From positions 1-45,320 of the forward strand of contig NZ_SCMU01000025.1 of assembly GCF_005503695.1 (NCBI RefSeq): a stretch of 45,320 bases of DNA, written 5' to 3'. Position 1 is the stretch's first letter. Each line of letters starts with the position of its first letter. The DNA is from Sphingopyxis sp. 2PD. Its GTDB lineage: Bacteria; Pseudomonadota; Alphaproteobacteria; Sphingomonadales; Sphingomonadaceae. A program made the translations under genes and the position numbers. The notes beneath the pieces were generated by a model, which was not told the origin of the DNA, did not search any database, and saw only the letters and a list, made by a program, of their open reading frames with translations. Shown here one piece after another: positions 37,074 through 45,320 of the stretch.

Positions 37074-38062
37074 GCCGCGAGCCTTTTGGGTTGGCCGTCG
37101 CCGTCATGGGCGACCGGCGGTTGATCTTCATCGCTGCGGCGGCGGCCAAGCCAGAGCTTGACCGCCAGTTCGCCGCCTTCGAGCGTTTGGGTGTTTTCGA
37201 GGAGCAGTCCCGCCGACGCGAACCAGCCCCGGATCTGCGCGTCCGAAAAGCCGAGGCGCGCATGGGCGGCAAGGTCGCGCAGCGTCTCATCCTCGTGCGG
37301 CGCGAAATCGACGATCAGCAGATGGCCGCCGCCGCGCAGCACCCGGCTAGCCTCGGCGATCACACGGTCAGGTTCGTGCGCAAAATGCAGCGCCTGGTGG
37401 ATGACGATGCTGTCGACGCTGGCGTCGCCGACCGGCAGGTTCAGGAAATCGCCCTGTACCAGGTCGACCGGGACCGCCTGCCCCGCCAGCTTGGCGCGCG
37501 CGATGCGGAGCATTTCGGGGCTGCGATCGAGCGCGGTGATGCGCCGCGCGGTGGGCGCAAAGATTTCCGCCATCCGGCCAGTGCCGGTGCCGATGTCGAG
37601 CAGATGGCCCAAGCGGCGGTTGTGCATCATCGCCAGCATCGCCGCCTCGACCTCGCTTTCGGCGACATGGCGCGAGCGGATCGCGTCCCATTCGGCGGCA
37701 TGTTCGGCGAAATAGCGTTCGGCGACCGCGGCGCGTTCGTCGCGCACTGCCGCCAGCCGCCGCGCATCATGCGCGATGACCAAGGCTTCGCGCGCCGAGA
37801 ACGGCCATTTTTCCGCTTGTCCGATGATGTCGGCGATTGGCCCGCCCTTGGCGATCCGCAGGAACACCCAACTGCCTTCGCGCCGCCGCTCGACAATCCC
37901 CGCTTCGACCAGGATACGGACATGGCGGGAAACGCGCGGCTGGCTCTGGTCGAGCACCACCGCAAGCTCGCCGATCGCCAGCTCCATTTCGCGCAGCAGC
38001 GCCACGACTCGCAGGCGCGTCGGATCGGCCAGGGCACGAAAGATGTCGATCAGCTCGCTCAC
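37070..38062 (-). CDS. ArsR-family regulator fused to SAM-dependent methyltransferase (SahR-like)
   Basis: 330 aa from a GTG at 38062. Residues about 1-90 are an ArsR winged helix (FRALADPTRLRVVALLREMELAIGELAVVLDQSQPRVSRHVRILVEAGIVERRREGSWVFLR). No metal-binding Cys set is present, so this is not an arsenic or zinc sensor. About 130-320 is a class I methyltransferase with SAM motif LLDIGTGTGRMAEIF, ALDRSPEMLRIAR and LVQGDFLNLPVGDASVDSIVIHQALHF. ArsR proteins of this kind (SahR) control methionine-cycle genes in response to S-adenosylhomocysteine. As first gene of the metF-metH operon with an operator at its own start, it very likely does the same. Whether the methyltransferase domain is catalytic or only a ligand sensor is unknown. 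Confidence 0.85.
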   Translation of the reverse strand: MSELIDIFRALADPTRLRVVALLREMELAIGELAVVLDQSQPRVSRHVRILVEAGIVERRREGSWVFLRIAKGGPIADIIGQAEKWPFSAREALVIAHDARRLAAVRDERAAVAERYFAEHAAEWDAIRSRHVAESEVEAAMLAMMHNRRLGHLLDIGTGTGRMAEIFAPTARRITALDRSPEMLRIARAKLAGQAVPVDLVQGDFLNLPVGDASVDSIVIHQALHFAHEPDRVIAEASRVLRGGGHLLIVDFAPHEDETLRDLAAHARLGFSDAQIRGWFASAGLLLENTQTLEGGELAVKLWLGRRRSDEDQPPVAHDGDGQPKRLAA

Positions 38063-38069
38063 GGCAATA

Positions 38070-38091
38070 GATATAAAGCTTTCTTTATATC
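38070..38091. promoter_or_regulatory. ArsR/SahR-type operator of the methionine operon
   Basis: GATATAAAG (38070-38078) and CTTTATATC (38083-38091) are perfect 9-bp inverted arms with a CTTT spacer, ending 8 bp before the GTG of the regulator. No Shine-Dalgarno fits in the remaining space, so the mRNA may be leaderless or nearly so. Autoregulation is inferred. Confidence 0.75.
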
Positions 38092-38292
38092 CGGTCAACC
38101 GGCGGCTTCGGCCTCGATTTCTGCCGCGCGGCGCCCTGTCCGATCCGCGTTCGGTCGAAACATCCCGACCCGCAAGCAAAAGGTCGTTGCGCGCCATTTG
38201 ACGAGCGAGTAATTCTGCCCGCGATTGGCATATTCCGGGATCAATCTGTTCCTGTGCCGGTCGATCTGTTCAAACCGAGAGGGGTTTCCCAA

Positions 38293-38613
38293 ATGAAAAA
38301 ATCGATCACCATGTCGCTCGTTCTCGCCGCCTCGCTGGGCCTCGCCGCTTGCGGTGAAAAGGCTGCCGACGACACCGCCGCCGCCACCGAAGATGCAGCA
38401 GCGACCGTCGAAGGTGCCGCTGATGGCGCGATGGAAGCTGCCGAAGGCGCTGCTGACGCTGCTGCCACCGCCGGCGCCGCTGCCGAAGGTGCTGCTGATG
38501 CCGCTGCCGCTGGCGACGCTGCTGCCGCGACCGACAAGGCCGCTGAAGCTGCCGACGCTGCCAAGGAAGCGACCGACGCTGCCAAGGGCGCGATGGAAGA
38601 AGCCAAGAAGTAA
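38293..38613 (+). CDS. Alanine-rich acidic lipoprotein 1
   Basis: 106 aa from the ATG at 38293. Lipoprotein signal with lipobox Leu-Ala-Ala-Cys at about 17-20. The mature part is almost only Ala, Glu, Asp, Lys, Thr and Gly with spaced Ala-Ala pairs (AADAAKEATDAAKGAM), expected to form a long alanine-zipper helix, and ends in EEAKK. Composition and C-terminal Lys recall Braun-type or Lpp-like lipoproteins, but no sequence family is recognised. It has a paralogue of the same kind 190 bp downstream and a hairpin terminator behind it. Function unknown. Confidence 0.8.
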   Translation: MKKSITMSLVLAASLGLAACGEKAADDTAAATEDAAATVEGAADGAMEAAEGAADAAATAGAAAEGAADAAAAGDAAAATDKAAEAADAAKEATDAAKGAMEEAKK

Positions 38614-38648
38614 GCTGTTTGCGGGCCAGATTGGCCAGTGGAACAACG

Positions 38649-38680
38649 GGGGTCGTCGGTTCGCCGGCGGCCCCTTTGTC
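38649..38680 (+). terminator. Terminator behind lipoprotein 1
   Basis: GGGGTCGTCGG (38649-38659) pairs with CCGGCGGCCCC (38664-38674) over 11 positions including two G-U pairs, with a TTCG tetraloop and a trailing TTTGTC. Confidence 0.75.
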
Positions 38681-38800
38681 TATTTGGGGTCGGACGCATC
38701 CAAAGCTGACAAAAGCTATGGATTGCCAAGCCCCTGAACCCTCGCTAACCCTCTGCATCCATGACCGGTGACCCGGTCATTGCATTCGAAAGGAATACCC

Positions 38801-39097
38801 ATGCGCAAGATCCTCATCGCTTCGATGGCCGCTGCGGCCTTCAGCCTGACCGCCTGCTCGGAAAAGGCCCAGGAAGAAACCTCGGAAGCCGGCGCCGCCG
38901 TTGCTGACGATGCTGCTGCTGCTGGCGACGCGGTTGCCGAAGGCGCCGCTGACGCCGCCGATGCGACCGCCGAAGCGGCTGCCGATGCCGGCAACGCCGT
39001 CGAAGGCACCGTGAACGCCGCTGGCGACGCCGCCGCTGCCGCTGGCGACAAGATCGAAGCCGAAACCGCCAAGGCAGAAGCCAACGACAAGCAGTAA
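38801..39097 (+). CDS. Alanine-rich acidic lipoprotein 2
   Basis: 98 aa from the ATG at 38801, with AAAGGAA close upstream. Lipobox Leu-Thr-Ala-Cys at about 16-19 (FSLTACSEKAQEE). The mature chain is a single Ala/Asp/Glu-rich predicted helix like that of the preceding gene, including CSEK/CGEK at its start, so the pair looks like a tandem duplication. It ends AEANDKQ. Strong terminator downstream. Probably abundant envelope lipoprotein; role unknown. Confidence 0.8.
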   Translation: MRKILIASMAAAAFSLTACSEKAQEETSEAGAAVADDAAAAGDAVAEGAADAADATAEAAADAGNAVEGTVNAAGDAAAAAGDKIEAETAKAEANDKQ

Positions 39098-39132
39098 GTC
39101 GTTGGCGCGCGTCTGAGCGTGTTACTATAGAG

Positions 39133-39164
39133 GGGCTCCATTCTTCGCGAATGGAGCCCTTTTT
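39133..39164 (+). terminator. Strong intrinsic terminator behind lipoprotein 2
   Basis: GGGCTCCATTC (39133-39143) and GAATGGAGCCC (39149-39159) pair perfectly over 11 bases with a 5-nt loop, followed by TTTTT (39160-39164). Confidence 0.93.
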
Positions 39165-39177
39165 CGTGGGAGATGTG

Positions 39178-39399
39178 ATGATGGGTCGCAACAGCCCGGC
39201 AATGATCATCACCGCGGCGGCGACCCTTGCGCTGACCACGGGGTGCAGCCGCACCGACAATGAACCCGGTCCGGGCGGGGTGACGGTCAGCGAGGCGAAG
39301 GCGCTCGACGATGCCGCCGAAATGCTCGAAAGCCGCGACCCCGCACCCGCCGCCGATGCTGAGGCGACACGCGACGCAGGTGCGGCAGCGGACGAATAG
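39178..39399 (+). CDS. Small lipoprotein 3
   Basis: 73 aa from the ATG at 39178 (or 72 from 39181), with GGGAG just upstream. Lipoprotein signal ends Leu-Thr-Thr-Gly-Cys at about residue 23. The mature part is acidic and partly Pro/Ala-rich (EPGPGGVTVSEAKALDDAAEMLESRDPAPAAD) and less regular than the two preceding lipoproteins. It begins directly after a strong terminator, so read-through or a promoter within the terminator region must serve it. No family recognised. Confidence 0.7.
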   Translation: MMGRNSPAMIITAAATLALTTGCSRTDNEPGPGGVTVSEAKALDDAAEMLESRDPAPAADAEATRDAGAAADE

Positions 39400-39547
39400 C
39401 GCCTTTCCCTCGGCGCGCCATGGGGTTAAACTGACGCTGCCCCGCGACTGGCGCTGAAGATGGAAACCCATCGGGAAGCGGGGCTGGCGAATATGCCAAT
39501 TCGAGCCGCGCGCCTGGGTGATCCACTGCCACTGCAAGGACATCCGC

Positions 39548-40243
39548 ATGACCGAGGCACCCGTTACCCCTGCATCGACCACCGTCGTTTTTCTGCTGTT
39601 TCCGGGGATCACCCAGCTCGATTTCACCGCCCCCGCGCAGGCGCTCTGCCGGATGCCCGGCGCGCGGCTGTTCGGCGCCGCGGCCAGCCGCGATGCGATC
39701 GCCACCGACAGCGGCTTTTCGATTGTGCCAACCGACGATTTTTCCAGCTGTCCGCAAGCCGACATTCTCTGCGTCCCTGGCGGGCATGGCGTTGCCGAGG
39801 CATTGAACGATCGCGCGACGATCGATTTCATCGCGCGCCAGGCCGCGAGCGCCCGGTGGGTGACGAGCGTGTGCACCGGCGCCTTCCTGCTCGGCCGCGC
39901 CGGGCTGCTGACGGGCAAGCGCGCGACGACGCATTGGGCCTATGCCCATTTGCTGCCACTGGTCGGCGCCGAACCGGTGAGCGCGCGGATCGTCGAGGAC
40001 AGGAATCTGGTCACCAGCGGCGGGGTCACGTCGGGGCTCGATTTCGCGCTGACCCTGATCGGGCGGCTGCACGGCGACGCGGTGGCACAGGCGATCCAGC
40101 TCGCGATCGAATATGACCCCGCCCCGCCCTATGTCGGCGGCCATCCCGACCGGACGCCGCCCGCGATCACCGCCGGGTTGAAGGCGCGGGTTTATGATGC
40201 GGCGGCGGCGCGGATGGAGCAGGCCTTCGGGCGCAAGCTCTAA
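39548..40243 (+). CDS. DJ-1/PfpI family protein, isocyanide hydratase-like
   Basis: 231 aa from the ATG at 39548, with AAGGA upstream. DJ-1/PfpI fold with the nucleophile-elbow Cys in SVCTGAFLLGRAGLLTGKRATTHW, and the acidic partner region FPGITQLDFTAPAQAL near residue 20, both as in isocyanide hydratase (InhA), which turns isonitriles into N-formamides. LFGAAASRDAIATDSGFSIVPTDDF and ILCVPGGHGV also match. It lacks the AraC-type DNA-binding domain seen in the GlxA branch, so an enzyme is likelier than a regulator. Confidence 0.85.
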   Translation: MTEAPVTPASTTVVFLLFPGITQLDFTAPAQALCRMPGARLFGAAASRDAIATDSGFSIVPTDDFSSCPQADILCVPGGHGVAEALNDRATIDFIARQAASARWVTSVCTGAFLLGRAGLLTGKRATTHWAYAHLLPLVGAEPVSARIVEDRNLVTSGGVTSGLDFALTLIGRLHGDAVAQAIQLAIEYDPAPPYVGGHPDRTPPAITAGLKARVYDAAAARMEQAFGRKL

Positions 40244-40379
40244 TCCTCCCTGTCGCAGAGCGATGGGGAGGGGGACCGTTCGCGAAGCGAATGGTGGAGG
40301 GGCGACGACGGTAGCGCCATCGCCCCTCCGTCAGCGCTTCGCGCTGCCACCTCCCCATCGCTGCGCGACAGGGAGGATT
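40242..40379. repeat. Mirrored intergenic repeat (CCTCCCTGTCGC family)
   Basis: AATCCTCCCTGTCGC starting at 40242 and its complement ending at 40379 bound a 138-bp element. It has inner inverted words (GCGATGGGGAGG/CCTCCCCATCGC, and CGCCCCTCC with GGAGGGGCG) and sub-hairpins around TTCGCGAAGCGAA and AGCGCTTCGCGCT. Its left end overlaps the stop codon of the isocyanide hydratase gene. Confidence 0.88.
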
Positions 40380-40384
40380 GATCG

Positions 40385-41131
40385 CTAACCACAGTCGGCC
40401 AGCGTAATCTCGTACAGCTTCGACCAATATTTTCCGGTTACGAACAGCCGCTTCTGCTTCGCATCCCACGCAATGCCGTTGAGAACGCTGTCGCTCCCCA
40501 GCGCGCCCGCCTGTTCCTTGAGCCCCGACAGGTCGATGTAGGACCGGATATGGCCGCTCGCAGGATCGATCCGCACGATCATATCGGTCATCCAGACATT
40601 CGCCCAAACCTCGCCGTCGATCGTCTCCAGCTCGTTGAGCATCGCCAGCGGGCGGCTGCCGAACCGCACCGTTACGCGTTTTTGTTCGGTCATCGTCGCG
40701 GGATCAAAAAAGCGCAGCTGCGACGTGCCGTCGCTCAGCACCAGGCTGTCGCCAACCATGGTGACGCCCCATCCTTCGCCCGCATAGGAAAAGGTGCCGA
40801 CGGGTTTCAGATCCTTGATCCGCCAGCGGTTGCCGACCCCGCCCTGCCAGGTGACGCCGATGATCTGGTCGCGCCAGCGGGTGATGCCTTCGCCGAACTG
40901 GTCGGACGGCAATTTTGTCTGGGCGACCGCCTTGCCGGTCTTGAGATCGAGCCGCGCGACGCGCGAGCGGCCATATTGGCCGGTGGCTTCGTACAGATGG
41001 TCGCCGTCCCAGAACAGCCCTTGGGTAAAACTGGTCGCTTCGTGGGGGTAGGTCTGGACGATGCGATAGCCGCAGCGTTCGATCGGCTGGGGCGGATCGG
41101 TAGCAGCGGCAAGAAGAGCGAGCAGGATCAT
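40385..41131 (-). CDS. Exported glutamine cyclotransferase
   Basis: 248 aa with a short signal peptide (about 1-11). Bacterial/plant-type glutaminyl-peptide cyclotransferase (five-bladed beta-propeller) that forms N-terminal pyroglutamate. Conserved motifs are YPHEATSFTQGLFWDG (the catalytic Glu is in the following LYEATGQYGRS), FGEGITRW, VTWQGG, GEGWGVT, LSDGTSQLRFFDP, LNELETIDGEVWANVWMTDMIVRIDP and VLNGIAWD near the end. Length matches the family. Acts in the periplasm; its physiological substrates in bacteria are unclear. Stands alone, convergent to the isocyanide hydratase gene across the repeat. Confidence 0.9.
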   Translation of the reverse strand: MILLALLAAATDPPQPIERCGYRIVQTYPHEATSFTQGLFWDGDHLYEATGQYGRSRVARLDLKTGKAVAQTKLPSDQFGEGITRWRDQIIGVTWQGGVGNRWRIKDLKPVGTFSYAGEGWGVTMVGDSLVLSDGTSQLRFFDPATMTEQKRVTVRFGSRPLAMLNELETIDGEVWANVWMTDMIVRIDPASGHIRSYIDLSGLKEQAGALGSDSVLNGIAWDAKQKRLFVTGKYWSKLYEITLADCG

Positions 41132-41209
41132 GCAGACTTGCTATGCGGGGCCGAATGAACTGGCAATGACAGAACCGACGCCGCCCCCGCCTACGCAGGG
41201 GCAAGGCAT

Positions 41210-41241
41210 AGAAAAGGGCCGGAGGATTGCTCCTCCGGCCC
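41210..41241 (-). terminator. Terminator of groESL
   Basis: On the minus strand GGGCCGGAGG-agcaat-CCTCCGGCCC (41241 to 41216) is a perfect 10-bp stem followed by TTTTC, 35 bp beyond the groEL stop. Confidence 0.93.
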
Positions 41242-41275
41242 AATTTCAGTCGACTGAGCGCCGAACGGTTTAGAC

Positions 41276-42958
<1,683 letters not shown>

Positions 42959-42982
42959 TCACTCTCGATTCGATGAAATCGC

Positions 42983-43270
42983 TCAGGCGATGACGCCGAG
43001 GATGTCCGATTCCTTCATGATCAGCAGCTCTTCGCCGTCGACCTTGACTTCGGTGCCCGACCATTTGCCGAACAGGATGCGGTCACCCGCCTTGACGTCG
43101 AGCGGGGTCACCTTGCCGTCGTCGGCGCGGGCGCCGGTGCCGACCGAGACGACTTCGCCTTCCTGCGGCTTTTCCTTGGCGGTGTCGGGAATGATGATGC
43201 CGCCAGCCGTCTTTTCTTCGGCTTCGATACGGCGAACCAGCACGCGGTCGTGCAGCGGACGAAATTGCAT
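42983..43270 (-). CDS. groES: Co-chaperonin GroES (10 kDa)
   Basis: 95 aa from the ATG at 43270, with GGAGG upstream. Forms the heptameric lid of GroEL. Typical sequence [42 protein letters not shown] with the mobile loop at about 16-32, and [32 protein letters not shown] near the end. A CIRCE operator and a matching promoter lie 33-96 bp upstream. Confidence 0.99.
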   Translation of the reverse strand: MQFRPLHDRVLVRRIEAEEKTAGGIIIPDTAKEKPQEGEVVSVGTGARADDGKVTPLDVKAGDRILFGKWSGTEVKVDGEELLIMKESDILGVIA

Positions 43271-43302
43271 GGATATCCCTCCAAAAATGCAATGGATGTC
43301 AT

Positions 43303-43329
43303 TTAGCACTCACAAGGTGCGAGTGCTAA
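43303..43329. promoter_or_regulatory. CIRCE operator (HrcA-binding site)
   Basis: TTAGCACTC (43303-43311), nine bases, GAGTGCTAA (43321-43329): an exact match to the CIRCE consensus. HrcA binding here represses groESL until heat shock. Confidence 0.98.
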
Positions 43330-43337
43330 CAGACGGG

Positions 43338-43366
43338 CATATGGGTGGAGGGTGTGACAGCGTCAA
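43338..43366 (-). promoter_or_regulatory. Sigma-70-like promoter of groESL
   Basis: On the minus strand TTGACG (43366-43361) and CATATG (43343-43338) are separated by exactly 17 bp. Transcription would start near 43330, directly at the CIRCE element, so HrcA would block initiation. Confidence 0.7.
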
Positions 43367-43409
43367 GGCGATTAAGGGAAAATTTTCGGCAGCGCGGTAG
43401 AGCGGCGAG

Positions 43410-43892
43410 ATGGGATACCAAAACCTTATCATCAAGGGCGTCGGCGCTGAAGATTTGACGAGCATTTGGACCGAAGCCCAACTTCTGCGCGGAGCTTTCT
43501 TAGACGCCTTCGCCAGAGTTGAAATGGCGGTAATGCTCTACGCTCACTTAACCGGCGCCAAAGTGACGCCCGCGATGCCTTTATCCCAGAAACTGACCGC
43601 GCTGGAGAAAGAACGAAAGACCTTCAATAACCCACGGCGTCTTGACGTCCGGATTGCGGCTATCCGAGAATTGCTGCCCGTCAGAGCTGATGTAGTTCAT
43701 TCTGCGTTAGAGGTGGCGATCACCTTCGATGGCCGCGTGGCAGAGACCAAAATGCAATTTCAAAATGCCTCGGACGCCGCGCGTCGCCCATTAGCACTTA
43801 CCACCGATCAGTTAACGGCGATGACCAGCAGGCTCACTCGTCTTGCGATGCAATTCAGCCACCAACGGTTGCTGGCAAAAGACCCAACCTAG
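43410..43892 (+). CDS. Hypothetical soluble protein
   Basis: 160 aa, no signal peptide or membrane helix, mostly helical (TEAQLLRGAFLDAFARVEMAVMLYAHLTG, DVRIAAIRELLPVRADVVHSALEVAITFDGR). The composition, with more Lys, Asn and Phe and lower GC than its neighbours, and A/T-rich codons (TTAACC, AAAATG) suggest recent acquisition. No family recognised with confidence; the pattern FLDAFARVE...RNDVVHS-like resembles small proteins found near defence or toxin genes, which is only an impression. Its 3' end overlaps the convergent MATE gene by 38 bp. Confidence 0.7.
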   Translation: MGYQNLIIKGVGAEDLTSIWTEAQLLRGAFLDAFARVEMAVMLYAHLTGAKVTPAMPLSQKLTALEKERKTFNNPRRLDVRIAAIRELLPVRADVVHSALEVAITFDGRVAETKMQFQNASDAARRPLALTTDQLTAMTSRLTRLAMQFSHQRLLAKDPT

Positions 43893-45264
43893 CCCGCATC
43901 CGCCAACGCGCCAGCAGCACCGCCGACACCACGATCAGCCCGACCGCCAGCCCGATCCACACGCCGACTCCGGCAAGCGGGGTCCAGAAACCTAGGTAGA
44001 TGGCGGTGCCATAGCCCGCGATCCAGTAGCCGCAGATCGCTATGATCATCGGGGTGCGGGTGTCCTGTAGCCCGCGCAAGACGCCCGCCGCGACCGCCTG
44101 CGCCCCGTCGAACAACTGGAAGGCCGCGGCGACCACCAGGAACTGCAACGCAAAGCCGACCAGCGCCGCGTTGCGCGCCGCGTAGACATCGACATAGATC
44201 GACAGCACCAGTGTCGGGAACAGCCACATCAAGAGCGCGGTGAACGCCATGAAGCCGATGCCGAGGACCAGCGACGCCTGCCCCGCCAGCGCAATGCCGC
44301 GATGGTCGCGCGCGCCATAGGCCAGGCCGACACGGATCGTCGCCGCCTGCGCCACCCCGAACGGGATCTGAAACGCCAGCGCCGCGACCTGAAGCGCGAT
44401 GGTATGACCGGCGAGTTCAGCCTCGCCGATCCGGCCCATCAGGAACGCCGCGCCGGTGAACAGCCCGGCTTCGGCCAAAATGGTCAGGCTGATCGGGGTG
44501 CCGATCCGCAGCATGTCGAAAAAGCGCGTCCATTCGGTGCGCCACCAATTGCCGAACAGATGATAGCGGCGGAGCCGCCGGTCGGACTGGATGACGACGA
44601 TATAGGCGGCGAGCATCAGCACGCTCGTCAGCACGCTGGAAATCGCCGACCCGTGCAGCCCGAGCGCGGGCATGCCCAGGTTGCCGAACACCAGCGTCCA
44701 ATTGCCCAGCGCGTTGACGCCCAGCGCGCCAAAGGTGATCGCTGTCGCGATCGTCGGACGCCCGAGCGCCGAAACGAAGATGCGCAGCACCGTCGCGGCG
44801 ATCATCGGGAACATGCCCCACATCAGGATGAGCAGGAACCCGGCGGCGCGCGCCGAGGTTTCGGCGGGCTGGCCGGTCGCGATCATGATCGGCCCGCCCG
44901 CAGCGCAAATGCCCATGAAGACGAGCGACACCAGTGCGCTGAGCCAGAGCGCCATGCGCACCGTCCGCCGCACTTCGCGCACCGCATGTTTGCGGCGGCC
45001 AAGCTCGGCAGCGATCAGCGGCGCCGCGGCGCCGACAAGCCCACTGCCGGTCCAGAGCAAGAGGCCAAAGATCGACACGCCGAGCGACGAGGCGGCGAGC
45101 GCGGCGTCGCCGAGCCGCGCCACAAAGATGACGTCGATCGCATGGACCAGCATCTGAAGCAGGTTCGCTGCCGCCAGCGGCAACGCGAGCGCCAGCGTCG
45201 CGCGAAACTCGGCGCGAAGACCCTGCGACGTCGGCGCGGTCAAAGGCGTGGCCTGCTGCAACAT
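43855..45264 (-). CDS. MATE family multidrug exporter
   Basis: 469 aa inner-membrane transporter with twelve predicted helices in two related halves (about 20-235 and 240-460). Extrudes cationic drugs and metabolites in exchange for Na+ or H+. NorM-branch features are the first-helix ALPLAAANLLQMLVHAIDVIFVARLG, GSGLVGAAAPLIAAELGR, LRIFVSALGRPTIATAITFGALGVNALGNWTLVFG, and in the second half the FQIPFGVAQAATIRVGLAYGA segment and DGAQAVAAGVLRGLQDTRTPMIIAICGYWIAGYG. Start ATG at 45264. The last 38 bp overlap the convergent hypothetical gene. Confidence 0.95.
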   Translation of the reverse strand: MLQQATPLTAPTSQGLRAEFRATLALALPLAAANLLQMLVHAIDVIFVARLGDAALAASSLGVSIFGLLLWTGSGLVGAAAPLIAAELGRRKHAVREVRRTVRMALWLSALVSLVFMGICAAGGPIMIATGQPAETSARAAGFLLILMWGMFPMIAATVLRIFVSALGRPTIATAITFGALGVNALGNWTLVFGNLGMPALGLHGSAISSVLTSVLMLAAYIVVIQSDRRLRRYHLFGNWWRTEWTRFFDMLRIGTPISLTILAEAGLFTGAAFLMGRIGEAELAGHTIALQVAALAFQIPFGVAQAATIRVGLAYGARDHRGIALAGQASLVLGIGFMAFTALLMWLFPTLVLSIYVDVYAARNAALVGFALQFLVVAAAFQLFDGAQAVAAGVLRGLQDTRTPMIIAICGYWIAGYGTAIYLGFWTPLAGVGVWIGLAVGLIVVSAVLLARWRMRARLGLLPATVGG

Positions 45265-45320
45265 AGCCGGCCCGGATAGGCGCGGCGGGGCGGCGGGGCA
45301 ATCGTGGGTGGGGATTGGCG

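Overview
The window looks like a chromosomal segment of a GC-rich alphaproteobacterium of the Sphingomonadales, most like Sphingopyxis or Sphingomonas. The pointers are high GC with alphaproteobacterial codon use, a PhoK-type alkaline phosphatase closely resembling the Sphingomonas enzyme, a methionine synthase split into two genes, a CIRCE-controlled groESL operon, and several families of mirrored intergenic repeats of the kind common in sphingomonads. The genus is inferred from memory of these families, not from a search.

Layout. 1-534: the start of a lipoprotein gene that runs off the left edge, then tRNA-Leu(GAG). 540-3530: a small accessory module next to the tRNA, with DUF3489, DUF2924 and large serine recombinase genes overlapping head to tail, plus an unknown small protein. 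3777-9559: a two-partner-secretion type outer-membrane transporter (TpsB/FhaC-like) divergent from a FecR-domain protein with a long Gly-Asn tail, followed by a CHASE2-EAL cyclic-di-GMP phosphodiesterase. No TpsA exoprotein is present, and I regard this three-gene locus as the best candidate for an undescribed system. 9742-13669: two divergent citrate-synthase homologues, one carrying an N-terminal DNA-binding domain, then a headless alpha/beta-hydrolase and an Old Yellow Enzyme. 13756-21462: a sulfatase island with two Cys-type sulfatases, a lipoprotein formylglycine-generating enzyme, a TetR regulator, a membrane-anchored DUF1330-like protein, an enoyl-CoA hydratase and an SDR. Two related inverted repeats upstream of the two sulfatase units suggest one regulon.

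21917 to the end is mostly housekeeping: tRNA-Gln(UUG), ilvE, a MarR regulator, proC, phoK, an ScsB/DsbD-type reductase, TlyA, TspO, a BMFP/UbiK protein, YbjN and a beta-helix protein. These are followed by a methionine operon (ArsR-methyltransferase fusion, metF, then metH in two genes), three small lipoproteins of which two are alanine-rich, an isocyanide hydratase, a glutamine cyclotransferase, groESL, an AT-richer orphan gene and a MATE exporter.

Seven mirrored repeat structures sit at gene ends through the second half. Regulatory signals that can be read directly are a perfect CIRCE with its promoter, an ArsR-type operator over the methionine operon start, a TetR-type operator, a 16-bp perfect palindrome before the SDR gene, and a hairpin that would bury the ribosome-binding site of the CHASE2-EAL gene.
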